Shown in pieces: positions 1-9,756 of a stretch of DNA of 64,000 nt. The position numbers were made by a program, and so were the translations under genes. The stretch lies in contig CAVOZC010000001.1 of assembly GCA_963700865.1 (NCBI GenBank), forward strand, positions 1 through 64,000. Direction: 5' to 3'. The DNA comes from CAVOGJ01 sp963700865 (lineage in GTDB: Bacteria; Planctomycetota; Planctomycetia; Pirellulales; Pirellulaceae). A model generated the notes under the pieces. The model was not told the origin of the DNA. It made no database searches and saw nothing but the letters and a program-made list of their open reading frames with translations. How positions within the stretch are numbered: the stretch's first letter is position 1; each line of letters opens with the position of its first letter.

Positions 1-42
1 ATGGGAGGAAAAACCGGCCGCTGGGTCTGGGGCGAGCCGCTT

Positions 43-166
43 GGTGCTGCGTCAAGTTTCAAACTTGGGGTTCCCTCAGCGTGGCTGGGGCATCTTGCCC
101 CAGTCGACTGCGGCTGGAAGCCACGACTTTGACCAATCCTAAGTTCGAGACTTGATGCAGCACTAG
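43..166 (-). repeat. Dispersed MITE-like repeat, copy 1 (reverse orientation)
   Basis: About 124 bases bounded by inverted ends TGCTGCGTCAAG and CTTGATGCAGCA. The core contains a perfect 8-bp hairpin, CTGGGGCA with loop tct and TGCCCCAG, within a stretch starting GTGGCTGGGG and ending GGCTGGAAGCCAC. The same sequence recurs at 17326-17462 and 45607-45736 and, without its ends, at 35800-35870. The right end is CTAG, and its TA forms part of the stop codon of the neighbouring TlpA-like gene. No coding capacity. Compact size, inverted ends and dispersal suggest a non-autonomous element; the CTAG end would fit a TA-targeting (IS630/Tc1-like) transposase, but none was seen here. Confidence 0.8.
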
Positions 167-773
167 AGTAACTCCGACACGAGTTGAGCCATCGCCACCT
201 CATCGCCCGGCTGGAAACCCTGCCAGACTCCCCGAATGCGGGCTTGCCGATCCAGCACAATGGTCAGCGGAATGCCCGCCGACGAAATGCCGGTGGCCGC
301 CATGACTCGTTCCAAGGTGCCGCCCCCCAAGTCGGCATACGTCCCAAACTCCGCACCCTGCTGGTTGAGAAAGGACTGCGTCTGTTCGGCGAGCGAATAA
401 GCGTCTTCCTGCCCATAGGGTACGGAAACCGAGACGAGCCGAAAATCGTCCTGGCCGGCAAAACGACGGCCTATTTGAACAATATGGGGAAACTCCACGC
501 GGCAAGGTCCGCACCAGGTGCCCCAAAAGTTCAACAAGACGATCTGACCCTCCAAATCACGACTGTTCAACGGCGAGTCCGCACCGGTCAAGGGTTCCAA
601 AACTAATTCCGTGACGGGGGTACCCACGCTCGGGTGCCCGTACCGTTTCTCGACTGCGACTGGACGTGCAGGTAGACATAACCCGCAAACGCCAAGGCGG
701 CCAGCGTCCAAAGCAGGACGCCATTCCTGGAATTCCCGCCACGTCTGGTGACAATGGTCTTGTCGTTTGACAT
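163..773 (-). CDS. TlpA/ResA-like membrane-anchored thioredoxin (frameshifted)
   Basis: Thiol-disulfide oxidoreductase of the TlpA/ResA family, expected to face the periplasm and reduce disulfides, for example in cytochrome c maturation. The N-terminus (ATG at 773) has a short basic leader and one membrane segment (GVLLWTLAALAFAGYVYL). The thioredoxin core follows, with the active site FWGTWCGPCR and the cis-proline context GIPLTIVLD near the C-terminus. The membrane anchor and the catalytic part lie in different frames, with the switch at about 630-660, so one base is lost or gained; both halves look intact. The TAG stop lies inside the adjacent repeat copy. It is divergent from the gene at 864. 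The family call is secure; the physiological partner is unknown. Confidence 0.8.
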
Positions 774-863
774 CCAACCATCCTTCCTGCAAAACAGTGG
801 TCTTACCGCCCCGTTCCGGTCCGGGAGTCTAACTTGCCAGAAATCTCCGTCATTGCATACGCC

Positions 864-1886
864 ATGCACTTCATTCTCGGCCTCGGCAGGGGGTCGTGCG
901 GTTGGCGCCGCCGGTCCTCGACACGCGACACACGGCAGGTGGGGTTCGCCGCGACGTTCGTGCTCCTGGCCAGCGCCGGAGGCCTGTTGACCGCTTCCGC
1001 GCCTTGCATGGCCCAGCCGTTCATCGCCGCCAAGACAAGCGGCGCGGCTGGACCGCCAGTCTATGGGGCCGCCGAATTGCTGGGAAATCTCAGCAGCCCG
1101 GTGATTAACGAGAGTAGCGGCTTGGCCATTTCGCGGGTCCGCCCAGATCGGCTGTGGACGCACAACGATTCCGGCACGGGCCCCAAACTGTTCGCGGTGG
1201 ACCTTACCGGTCAGTTGGTCGCCACTTGCAGCGTGGAGGGCGCTCGAGCGATCGACTGGGAGGACATGGCGTCCTTTCTGCTGGACAACCAGCCTTTCCT
1301 CGTAATCGGCGATTTCGGTGACAATCGAATGACGCGGGGCCACTATCAACTCTATCTGGTCCCGGAACCAGCCCTACCTGCCGCCGACCTGCACGTCGCC
1401 AGAGAAGTCGAGTTTCGTTTCGAGTCGGATTCGTTCGACTGCGAAAGCGTCGCCTTCGATCCCACGACGAGAGAATTTATCCTCGTCGCCAAGACCTGGA
1501 AACCATTCTGCACGGTCTTCGCGCTCCCGCTCCCCGCCGACGATGACAAATCCGTGCAAATCGCCCGACGCATCGCCTCCTTGCCGCTGGCCGGCATCAC
1601 AGGGATGGATATTTCGCCTGATGGGGCGCGAGCGATCCTGGTGAGTTACACCAGCGCGTACGAATACGAACGCTTGCCCGATCAAACCTGGGGCCAGGCG
1701 TTTGCCCGGCCGCCCATCAAGCGCACGATGCCCGAACGAATCCAGGGCGAAGCCATTTGCTACGGACAGGATGGGAAAACGCTTTTTCTCACCAGCGAGC
1801 AGCGACCTTGCCCCCTCTTTCGAGTGCCCCCGGCCACAGATGACGGGGACGATCCCACCGGCCGACCGGAGGCCATGGCCCCATGA
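864..1886 (+). CDS. Secreted beta-propeller-like hypothetical protein
   Basis: About 340 residues. The first ATG of the frame is at 864; a hydrophobic stretch (VGFAATFVLLASAGGLL) ending near APCMAQ looks like a signal peptide with an unusually long, Arg-rich n-region, so the true start could be further in. The mature part has spaced motifs of the kind found in NHL or esterase-like propellers: SSGLAISRV, WTHNDSG, VIGDFGDN, CESVAFDP, ITGMDISPDG and GEAICYGQDG. The HNDSG and GDFGDN motifs resemble propeller proteins that bind a metal or small ligand. The stop overlaps the next gene's start in an ATGA arrangement, so it is probably co-transcribed with the CYTH protein. No specific substrate can be read from the sequence. 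Confidence 0.75.
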   Translation: MHFILGLGRGSCGWRRRSSTRDTRQVGFAATFVLLASAGGLLTASAPCMAQPFIAAKTSGAAGPPVYGAAELLGNLSSPVINESSGLAISRVRPDRLWTHNDSGTGPKLFAVDLTGQLVATCSVEGARAIDWEDMASFLLDNQPFLVIGDFGDNRMTRGHYQLYLVPEPALPAADLHVAREVEFRFESDSFDCESVAFDPTTREFILVAKTWKPFCTVFALPLPADDDKSVQIARRIASLPLAGITGMDISPDGARAILVSYTSAYEYERLPDQTWGQAFARPPIKRTMPERIQGEAICYGQDGKTLFLTSEQRPCPLFRVPPATDDGDDPTGRPEAMAP

Positions 1887-2448
1887 GTTACGAAGTCGAG
1901 CGGAAATTTCGACTGCCCGCATCGCAGGCGTTCACGGAGCAAGTCACGCGATTGGGGGGGACGTTTTCCGAGCCGGTGGTACAAATCGATCGCTACTTCG
2001 CTCATCCGTCCCGCGATTTTGCGGCCACGGACGAGGCGCTGCGCATACGGACCAGCGGGGAATGCAGCTGGCTGACCTACAAAGGTCCCAAGATCGACAG
2101 CACGACCAAGACGCGGCGCGAGATTGACATTTCTCTTGTCTTCTGAGCCGGGCATGACCAGCCAGTTTCATCACTTATTACAGGCGCTCGGCTTTCGCGA
2201 AGTGGCCACGGTTCGCAAGTCACGTCGCACAGCGGTGATAAAATGGCAGGGCCGCACCTTCCACATCGATCTGGATGACGTCGAACCGCTGGGTGCGTTT
2301 GTCGAGCTGGAGACCGTGGTCGCCGCAGCTGATGTGGATGTGGCCCGCCAGGATTTGGATGCGCTGGCCCACGAGTTTGGCCTGTCAGGTGGCGAGCGGC
2401 GAGAGCTATCTTGAGCTGCTCCTGGAGGAACATGCGAAACGGACCTGA
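1883..2448 (+). CDS. CYTH-domain protein, class IV adenylate cyclase-like (two frameshifts)
   Basis: The N-terminus MSYEVERKFRL carries the ExExK signature of the CYTH superfamily (CyaB-type adenylate cyclases, thiamine triphosphatases), enzymes that bind triphosphate substrates with divalent metal in a beta-barrel tunnel. Further matching segments are LRIRTSG, WLTYKGPK, RREID, VRKSRR, DLDDVEPLGAFVELE and a C-terminal SYLELLLEE. The frame changes at about 2127-2135 and again near 2400; after the second shift the protein ends at the TGA at 2446-2448. It starts 4 bases before the previous stop, implying translational coupling. Whether it makes cAMP or hydrolyses a triphosphate cannot be decided from the motifs. 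Confidence 0.8.
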
Positions 2449-2550
2449 GCGTTCCCTGGCCGTGCGACCATAGCCTCCCCCGCCCCCCACGAAGCCGCGC
2501 AGGGACAAAGCCGTCTCTGAGGAACGCGCACTGGCGAACGAACCAGACCG

Positions 2551-3891
2551 TTGCCCATTTCATCCGCCACCCGCCCGGCCCCGCCTTCCACCAAGGTCCC
2601 GCTCGAAGAGGACCTCGCTGTCGCTTCATCCGTCGGCCGCAACTTTCTGGTACTGGCCCTGTACCAGATCACCATGCGGCTGGGATCGATCTTCAAGACC
2701 GAGAGCATCGTGATGCCGGCCGTGCTCGATTCGATTGGGGGCACCGGGAGTACACGGGGATGGCTGCCATTGCTCAGTCGCTTTGCGATGGCGATTCCTC
2801 CCGTTTTTTGCTCGGAACGCATTCGTCGCGGGCGGTACAAGAAATTTGCCCTGGCCGTATTTACCGGCCTCATGGGCGGGGCCTTCTTGATCCTGGCACT
2901 CCTGTTCGCGCGGGATGAAGTCTGGATCGTGGTTCGACGACGGGAACTTTTCCTGTTCGTTTATGCCATTTTCTTCGTATTCACGGGGCTGGGCCAAGTC
3001 GCGTTTGGCACCCTTCAAGGCAAACTGTTGCCGGCCGCCCTCCGCGGACGACTGATGCTTGTGGCCAGCCTGGTCGGTGCCGTGCTGGCGGTCAGTGCGG
3101 TATTGCTCCTCTTGCATCGTTGGCTCACGGCTGCCGGAGGCGATTTTGCTGCCATCTTCGGTTTTACCGGCTGCTGCTTTCTGCTCGCCGGAGGCTCGGC
3201 GTTGTTGGCTCGCGAACGGCCCGATACCGGCCAACCCCGCGCGGGCCAGGAGGGGAGCCCCGAATGGAGGTCGCTTCTCCGCGCGCTCCGCTACGACCCG
3301 CAATTGCGGTTGATCGCCACCGTGTCGACGATCGGTAACTGCTCCATCCTGCTGTTCCCTCACTTTCAAGCCCTGGGGCGAGTGCGACTGGGGCTCGATT
3401 TTCGCGATGATCGCGTGGGTCATCATTCAGAATATCGGCACGGCGGTCTTCAGTAGCGTCGCTGGCACTTTGGCCGACCGCCGCGGCAATCGCCTCGTGT
3501 TGCAAATCATCCTGGGCTGCCTGGCCTGCGTGCCCCCCTTCGCCTTTGGATTTGCCTGCACGCTCGCGAAGCGCCCGCCTTCGGCGCCGTATTTTTCTTC
3601 GTGGGTCTGATGCCCGTATTCATCCGCATCGTGCAGAACTACACCCTCGAGATTTGCGTCGCCGATAATCATCCCCGCTACCTGGCGGCGGTCACCGTGT
3701 GCAATGCGTTGCCTTTCGTTCTGTCAGCCCCGGTCGGGGCCGCCATCGATTTCGTCGGCTTTGAAACCGTCTTCCTGCTGGTCGCTGCCATCGTCGCCAG
3801 TGGTTTCGTCCTCTCGTTCTGGCTGGTCGAACCGCGAGGTTCCCATGGCCGCCCCTTGCCGCCGGGCGACTTCCAGCAGGAAAACCGCTAA
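2551..3891 (+). CDS. MFS transporter (two frameshifts)
   Basis: A polytopic membrane protein in three pieces. The piece from 2551 has five or six membrane segments (for example FALAVFTGLMGGAFLILALLF and GRLMLVASLVGAVLAVSAVL). The second, from about 3407, carries the loop GTLADRRGNRLVLQ, a typical MFS motif A (GxLaDRxGrr). The third, from about 3601, supplies the last segments and ends EPRGSHGRPLPPGDF. Shifts lie at about 3385-3405 and 3560-3600. With both repaired the product is near 445 residues, a normal MFS length. The start is uncertain: 2551 is a TTG and later candidates exist. Substrate unknown. Confidence 0.75.
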
Positions 3892-4120
3892 GGGACGCTA
3901 GTCAGCGCACATGCGCTGTTCGCGGGACCCAGGATCTTCAGACGCGGAAGCCAGACCAACGCGGCCAGGCAGGTTTTGTCGTGCGAGCGTCCTGCGTCAG
4001 GGTGTCGTGGACGTGAACTTCGCTGCCTTGCCATATATCGGATGTACCGCCTGGCAGATGTCGCCGACAGCCTCTTTGAATTCGCTATGCTCGGCGACTC
4101 GATGCCGTTCTGACACGTGG

Positions 4121-5221
4121 CTAGCTTGCCGGGCCTAAGTACTGCTTCAAGATTTGCGTCCATTGGTCCGTCTCCATGAACTCCAAGAGGGCTCGATTCA
4201 GCGGCTCGCGCAGCTGGCTGCCGGGCGGAAAGGCCATGCCTATGTAGTGGTGATCGAAAGTCCCAGGTAAAACTTCTACTTGTCCCAGGAATTCGTTTTT
4301 CGCCAAGTACTTCAGGACGGGCCCTTGGAAGACAAAGGCGTCCGCTCCCGCGTCGAGGAGCGACTTTAAACCATCAGGCGCATTCTCGAACGGAAGCAAA
4401 TGCTTGATTCTCTTCTTCATGAGGTAGGCCTCGGCGCTCGAATCGGCCACGGTGCCGACGCGAGCAGTCGCCAGATCTTTTACTCCGCGCACCTTGCCGC
4501 TCAACTCATCGACCGTCAGTAAGCTAGAAATGGCCGCCGTGAAGCCAGAGACCGAAATGATTGCTGCCAACATCCAAATGACCCCGACGATCCGGCCGCC
4601 CGCGGTCTTCGGCGCTAAATCTCCGTAGCCGACCGTCGTCATCGTAACAGCAGCCCACCAGATGCCCTGCCCAACCCCTTTGGCGGGCCCGATGCCGAAC
4701 ATTTCGCGGTTGCGGCGACGTTCGAAAAACCATACGGCGACGCCGGCGATCAGCCACAGAAGGATCAGCAAACCAATGACCTGGAGGAACTCCAGTGAGA
4801 CGAACCGACGGGCAACACAGAACCAGCCGTGTCCGGCTTTTTGCACTGGGACCACGATCACTGCTCCCGACATGTAGTAGACATCTGAGAAGTCCACCGA
4901 GACTTCGCGTTCCGCCGTCACCGCTGCCATTGGCGTCAGGTCAATATCACCTTCGAAGAAGGCCTCCGTCAGCGCCTCGACACTGCCGTATTCGCGCAGC
5001 TCGAAGTCGACACCCATCTTATCGGCAACCTCGCGCCAGAGATCGATGGAGATACCTTCCCAGTGACCATTGTCGGTTTTCATGGCGAACGGCTGTAATT
5101 CGGCCACGGCGACCTGCAGTGCCTGCGACGGGATGACGTCATCTTGCGCGGGTAGTTTGACGGGCAGCACCCCGATGACGCAGAGCGAAATGATTCCTAC
5201 GACCTGCTGATATTCACCCAT
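4121..5221 (-). CDS. GluR0-like ionotropic glutamate receptor potassium channel
   Basis: About 366 residues from ATG 5221, chosen because it gives a signal peptide (VVGIISLCVIGVLPVKLPAQ); the frame is open to 5509 but upstream residues look non-coding. Order of parts: periplasmic solute-binding lobe 1 (residues about 30-130, LQVAVAELQPFAM, EGISIDLWREVADKMGV), a membrane segment, a re-entrant pore helix with the filter TTVGYGDLAP, a second membrane segment, then lobe 2 (VGTVADSSAEAYL, DGLKSLLDAGADAFVFQGP). This is the layout of prokaryotic GluR0, where amino-acid binding to the split clamshell opens a K+-selective pore; TVGYGD is the classical K+ filter. Length is close to GluR0 (about 400). 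The ligand is not predictable. No frameshift. Confidence 0.9.
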   Translation of the reverse strand: MGEYQQVVGIISLCVIGVLPVKLPAQDDVIPSQALQVAVAELQPFAMKTDNGHWEGISIDLWREVADKMGVDFELREYGSVEALTEAFFEGDIDLTPMAAVTAEREVSVDFSDVYYMSGAVIVVPVQKAGHGWFCVARRFVSLEFLQVIGLLILLWLIAGVAVWFFERRRNREMFGIGPAKGVGQGIWWAAVTMTTVGYGDLAPKTAGGRIVGVIWMLAAIISVSGFTAAISSLLTVDELSGKVRGVKDLATARVGTVADSSAEAYLMKKRIKHLLPFENAPDGLKSLLDAGADAFVFQGPVLKYLAKNEFLGQVEVLPGTFDHHYIGMAFPPGSQLREPLNRALLEFMETDQWTQILKQYLGPAS

Positions 5222-5525
5222 GAACCGACGGCGGTCACCGCGCTTGCCCAGAATGTCAGGATGCAACGGCGATACGAACCGTTTCGCTGGCCGATCGACA
5301 TTAGCCCGCGTCGTTGCCTGCAGAATTCGCCGACGAAGCGTCCGCATCAGGAGGAGTAAGGCAAGTTCGACAACGCAGCACTTTCGGACGGGTGGGCAAC
5401 GCGAGCCACCATACGAACGCCTCGACGATCTTCGTGTCGTCCCCAGGCACGATTCCAGGAGCGGTATGGTGTTATTGTGGAGGGGTTGTGTAATCATTTC
5501 GAAAGCCATTTATCTGTCGAGTTTT

Positions 5526-6690
5526 TCAGATCAACAACTCGCCAAACGACAGAATACATTCTTTGATGGGAAGCAGGATCGCAAAGGGGAGCATGGCGGC
5601 GATGATGAGCACGGCGAACGCCTTCAAGTTGAACGGAAAGGACCACATCTCGCCAACGTGCTCGTAAACAATCCCTGCGTCGGCCAGCGATGAAATGTCG
5701 GGACTGCCGACAAGGCCTTGCCCATCGGCACCCTCCGCGAGCCACTTTTTCTCGAACGCGCGGTCGTGATCCCAGACAAGTTTGCCGAAGTTCAACAAGC
5801 CTTGAAATTTGCATCGGCTGAGCGCCGGCAAAAAGGAGAGCAGCGGAGCGTATACAATCAGTATTGCGACAGCCACGAAGCCGAAGACGTCGAACTTCAG
5901 ATCCTGCAGCAAGAGACCCCGGTGATACATGCCATCGGCCATCCCCGCCGCGGCTACGGCCGACATGCCGGTCAGCAGCGGGAGCAAAGGCCGCGACACC
6001 CCAAGCCACGAATCCGAGTCCTCCCACGCGATCGGGGTGCGTTGCCGTGAGTTGCAAGTCCAGCCTTGATACCTGCAAGAGAAACCGGCCCCAACAGACA
6101 ATCACCCATCCCCAGCGAAGGATCAAAAAGTACAGCAAGGGCAGACTCACGAGCATGTGCCACCATCCCGCCAGAGTCAACGACTTTCCCACGCGTTCCC
6201 AACTTGAATCGCCCGTGCCAAAGTCGAAGAACAAACGCGTGCCAATCGCGGCAGCATACGCCAAGACAAGAAGTAGACCCTCGCCGAGACAAGACTCTCG
6301 CCACCGGATCGCGGCGGCCTTGGCCGCCGCAAAATCCGACCGCTGCCGGGGGGAAATCAATTCCATGTCGAGAAAACTGCGGGCTTGAACTGCCAGGCTG
6401 ATGTGCACGAGTACAAATGCGAACTCGAGCAACGGCAGCACGACCAACAGACGTCCGTTTGTTTCCGGGTCGCGTAAAAAGGGGACCTGTACGCTACCCG
6501 GAAACGCATGCCCTGCGATCCATGAAAGGATCACAATGGGGACCCAGGTTAGCAATAATAGCAACACGACCTTCAGCACACGCCGTGATGTGGTGGGGAC
6601 ATCCAGTCCCAGTAATACTTCGACCCGATACGCGGGGCCGGCCTGGACAAAAAACTGGGTTTGAGAATTCGGGTGTTCATCGGTCTTCAT
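5526..6690 (-). CDS. Multi-pass membrane protein of unknown function (frameshifted)
   Basis: Starts MKTDEHPNSQ at 6690 and has about six hydrophobic segments, including VVLLLLLTWVPIVILSWIAG, LVVLPLLEFAFVLVHISLAV, LLLVLAYAAAIGTRLFF and, after the shift, FGFVAVAILIVYAPLLSFL and LKAFAVLIIAAMLPFAILL. The frame changes near 6010-6030. Without the shift the remaining frame loses all hydrophobicity, whereas the alternative frame continues as membrane protein to 5526. There are charged loops such as WDHDRAFEKKWLAEG. I do not recognise the family. It lies upstream of and on the same strand as the GluR0-like channel, about 300 bases apart, so a common transcript is possible. Confidence 0.65.
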
Positions 6691-7287
6691 TGGATTTCGC
6701 TGGCTTTGCGTTTTCCGTGACAGGACCCAAAACGGATCAAATTGATGGTAATGTACTGAGACTGTCCCGAGAAGCGGCGGGGTGGAAGTGATCACCTACA
6801 GATAGCAAACGCCGCTCTGAATGACCGTGCACTGCTCTCGGCCGTCGGGCAGCAGGATACCGTCTCGCAGATTTTCAGGTTCGGTCACTCGCGGAGCCAT
6901 CGGTGCGCGCGCCGCCAATTCGCGCTGCTGCTTTGCCAAGCGGCAAATGGGCGTGGCAGGATGGTGGCAAAACCGAAGGCGGAAACACCAAGGCACGAAA
7001 AATCTTCGTGGCCTCGGTGCCTCTGTGTTTCAAACTCCATGGGCAGCCAGCGTCCCTGGCAAGTTCGTGGTTGCTGCTGGTGACATGGCATGTTGAGACA
7101 CGGCAAAATGGCCCGCGGCCGGACGGGTGCCGACGTGCTCAGCGTGATTTAGCCGAGCCTGCCACAGCGTACACGGAAAGACGCGACGTCCTCGTCCGTG
7201 CTGGATCGGACTAGGTGACCCACGCTGTTTTCTGCCATACTCTCGACCGAATTTGCCGGCGGCGACCGACTCGCAGGATATGCACTC
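6691..7287. other. Intergenic region with a decayed repeat-like segment
   Basis: No convincing gene. About 6975-7030 reads, on the plus strand, like a worn copy of the widespread bacterial intergenic repeat built on 'accaaggcacgaaaaatc', 'cttcgtggcc' and 'tcggtgcctctgtg' units. A 66-codon minus-strand frame at 6796-6996 ends in a run containing LRDGILLPDGREQC; it could be a small protein or part of the membrane gene's leader, but nothing else supports it. Otherwise this is the promoter region between the divergent membrane gene and lpxB. Confidence 0.4.
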
Positions 7288-8562
7288 ATGAAGACCCTCT
7301 TTTTTTCGGTGGGCGAACCGAGCGGTGATTTGCACGGAGCCAATTTGATCCGGTCGCTGCAGCAGCAACGCCCGGGCTACCGATGTGTGGGTTACGGTGG
7401 TCCCAAGATGGCCGCCGCAGGCTGTGAACTGCACGAAGACCTCACGCGTCTGGCCGTCATGTGGTTGTGGCGGGTTCTCATCAACCTGCACCGCTTCGTG
7501 GGACTCCTCGTACGCGCGGATCGATATTTTCGCGAGCAGCGGCCCGATGCCGTCGTGCTGATTGATTATCCCGGTTTCAACTGGTGGATTGCACGACGGG
7601 CCAAGGCCCATGCGATTCCGGTCATTTACTACGGAGCACCCCAGCTCTGGGCCTGGGCGCCCTGGCGCGTCGCCAAGCTGCGGCGATTGACCGATCATGT
7701 CCTCTGCAAGCTCCCCTTTGAGGAAGCGTGGTTCCGCGCCCGAGGCTGCGACGCCCACTACGTGGGACACCCCTATTTTGACGAGTTGGCCGAGCGGACG
7801 ATCGATCAACCAACCGTCCACGCACTGCGTCAGGCGGATCGGCCGCTCGTGACCCTGTTGCCCGGATCACGGATGCAGGAAGTGACCGCTAATCTGCCGA
7901 CATTTCTGCAGGTCGTCCGCCGCATCGGTCGACAGGTCCCTCAGGCGCAATTTGCGATTGCCAGTTTCAACGCCCCGCAGGCCGTTATGGCCCGCAAAAT
8001 GGCCGACGACTCCCAGCTGGACGTTGCGGTTCACGTGGGACGGACGGCGGAAATGATCGAGGCCGCCCACCTGTGCCTTGCCTGCTCGGGATCGGTATCG
8101 CTGGAATTGCTTTACCACCGCAAACCTTCCATCATTCTGTACCGGATCAGCCGTTGGGCCTATTGGCTGCAAGACCGCTTCCGCATTTCGCGGTATATTA
8201 CCTTGGTGAATCTGCTGGCCACCGATCGATTGGAACGCCGACCGGGCGAGTGCTACGATCCCGATGCGGGTGACGCCGAGTCGGTGCCGATGCCGGAGTA
8301 TCTGGTCTGGGACAATCCGTCAGGATCGCTGGCGGATCGGGCCGTGCGGTTGCTGACGGATCACGAGGAGTACGCGCGGCAGCAAAGCGAATTAAGTGAC
8401 TTGTGCGCGCAATACGCACGCAGCGGCGCCTCACGGGAAGCGGCTCGATTTATCGATCGTCGTTTGTACGGCGAAGACCAACACACAAGCGAATTGCCAG
8501 CACGCCCTACCCTCGCTCACTTGACACGTACTACTGGGAGTCCACATCGTGCTGCTGGGTGA
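7288..8562 (+). CDS. lpxB: Lipid-A-disaccharide synthase
   Basis: A GT19 glycosyltransferase that condenses UDP-2,3-diacylglucosamine with lipid X to lipid A disaccharide on the inner face of the cytoplasmic membrane. The start ATG gives the family-typical N-terminus FFSVGEPSGDLHGANL. Other hallmarks are CVGYGGPKMAAAG, VVLIDYPGFNWWIA, IYYGAPQLWAW, KLPFEEAWF, YVGHPYFDEL, LLPGSRMQEV and the nucleotide-sugar region LACSGSVSLELLYHRKPSIILYR (in parts). At 424 residues it is slightly longer than E. coli LpxB (382). The last 14 bases overlap the next gene. Its presence shows the organism has the genes for an outer-membrane lipid A. Confidence 0.95.
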   Translation: MKTLFFSVGEPSGDLHGANLIRSLQQQRPGYRCVGYGGPKMAAAGCELHEDLTRLAVMWLWRVLINLHRFVGLLVRADRYFREQRPDAVVLIDYPGFNWWIARRAKAHAIPVIYYGAPQLWAWAPWRVAKLRRLTDHVLCKLPFEEAWFRARGCDAHYVGHPYFDELAERTIDQPTVHALRQADRPLVTLLPGSRMQEVTANLPTFLQVVRRIGRQVPQAQFAIASFNAPQAVMARKMADDSQLDVAVHVGRTAEMIEAAHLCLACSGSVSLELLYHRKPSIILYRISRWAYWLQDRFRISRYITLVNLLATDRLERRPGECYDPDAGDAESVPMPEYLVWDNPSGSLADRAVRLLTDHEEYARQQSELSDLCAQYARSGASREAARFIDRRLYGEDQHTSELPARPTLAHLTRTTGSPHRAAG

Positions 8563-9238
8563 GCCACCTCGAACGCCGGTCGACCTGAACTTCTCGATCT
8601 TTGGTATTCCCATCCGCATCTCGGTCTGGTTCTGGGTTGGGGCTCTGTTGATTGGCGGCACGAACAGCCCCGAGGGCGCGTTGGCCTGGCTCGCCGCCGT
8701 GCTCGCCTCGCTGACGATTCATGAGTTGGGCCACGCCTTTGCCTTTCGCCGCTACGGCATCGGCTCGCGCATCGTCCTTTATCATCTCGGCGGATTGGCG
8801 ATTCCGGATCGGAATCGTTACGGCAGCTACGCGGGTCCCCACAATCCGTGGCAAGACATCGTCGTGTCGTTCGCGGGACCGGGAGCTGAATTTGCCGCCG
8901 CGGCCGTCGCCTTGGGTATCGTGTACGTCACGGGCCTGCCCTCGAATGAGATCGTCAGCCGCTTCATTTCGGATTTCATCCTGGTGAGTTTCGTGTGGGC
9001 CATCTTCAATCTGCTCCCGGTGTACCCGCTGGATGGCGGGCAGATTTCGCGGAATTTTTTTCTCCTCTTTGGAGGCGGCAACGGCATCCAGTATTCGCTG
9101 ATGCTGTCCCTGTTGGTCGCGGGCGCCGTCGCCTTCTGGGGATTCCAACGAGGCTCGCTCTACCTCGCCATCATGTTTGCGATCCTCGCCTATTCCAGCT
9201 ATCAAACCCTCCAGGCGTACCGATCGCGTTATCAGTAA
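8549..9238 (+). CDS. Site-2 protease (M50 family) membrane metalloprotease
   Basis: About 229 residues from a GTG start overlapping the end of lpxB. The zinc-binding motif HELGHA sits within TIHELGHAFAFRRYG, and the third ligand is in the conserved LLPVYPLDGGQI; together these define an active S2P-type intramembrane protease. Hydrophobic segments precede HELGH and surround the PLDGG helix (NEIVSRFISDFILVSFVWAIF in two parts). It is the small SpoIVFB/Rv0359-like type, without a PDZ domain. Substrate unknown: proximity to lpxB suggests an envelope role, but the overlap only proves shared transcription. Confidence 0.88.
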   Translation: MLLGEPPRTPVDLNFSIFGIPIRISVWFWVGALLIGGTNSPEGALAWLAAVLASLTIHELGHAFAFRRYGIGSRIVLYHLGGLAIPDRNRYGSYAGPHNPWQDIVVSFAGPGAEFAAAAVALGIVYVTGLPSNEIVSRFISDFILVSFVWAIFNLLPVYPLDGGQISRNFFLLFGGGNGIQYSLMLSLLVAGAVAFWGFQRGSLYLAIMFAILAYSSYQTLQAYRSRYQ

Positions 9239-9268
9239 ACGACCGCCGCCAGCCCATCCACCAGCACC

Positions 9269-9622
9269 ATGCGTTTTCGCCAGCTCGTCCGCCGTGCTCT
9301 CCGACTCCGCTGTCCCATATGCGGTGAGGGGCAACTGTTTCCCGGCTTCTTTCGCACGCTTGACCAATGTCCCGTCTGCGGGAGCCGGATTGAACGCGAA
9401 CCCGGTTTTTTTCTGGGCGCCATCTATTTCAATTACGGATTGACCGCACTCATCACCCTTGTCGGCTACGGCATTTTGCGGATTGGCGTGGGGCTGCCGT
9501 CGCGGACCGTGATGGCCATCACGATCGCCTTTGTAGTCTTGTTTCCCATCTGGTTTCATCGCTATGCCCGCAGCCTGTGGCTTGGCTTTGACGAGTACCA
9601 CGACCCGCGTGGCGACACGTAG
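9269..9622 (+). CDS. DUF983 family protein
   Basis: 117 residues with the DUF983 pattern: an N-terminal zinc-ribbon-like CPICGEGQLFPGFF followed by CPVCGSRIEREPGFFLGA, then two membrane helices (YFNYGLTALITLVGYGIL and TVMAITIAFVVLFPIWF). The four Cys residues (two CxxC pairs) probably bind a metal on the cytoplasmic side. Function of the family is unknown. It follows the M50 gene by 30 bases in the same direction and is probably the last gene of the lpxB operon, since a perfect hairpin starts right at its stop codon. Confidence 0.88.
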   Translation: MRFRQLVRRALRLRCPICGEGQLFPGFFRTLDQCPVCGSRIEREPGFFLGAIYFNYGLTALITLVGYGILRIGVGLPSRTVMAITIAFVVLFPIWFHRYARSLWLGFDEYHDPRGDT

Positions 9623-9641
9623 CGCGGCCGTCCCGGCCGCG
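9623..9641 (+). terminator. Hairpin directly after the DUF983 stop, possible terminator
   Basis: Perfect 8-bp stem CGCGGCCG / CGGCCGCG with a 3-base loop (tcc). No T run follows, so it is not a classical intrinsic terminator; its position right at the end of the lpxB-M50-DUF983 group is the only support. Confidence 0.35.
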
Positions 9642-9756
9642 ACGAACCACCAAACAGCTACTAGAGTTCGTAGCCTACTCATGGGACAATGGCGTCGTCG
9701 TGCGGTCTGTTGTTCACGACCCAGCGTTTTACCTTGCATCTTCGGTTCGAAACGAC

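Noticed and set aside
3892..4120. Two short frames in the gap after the MFS gene
   Set aside because: Composition is Arg/Ser-rich as expected for random GC-rich DNA and neither has a ribosome site.
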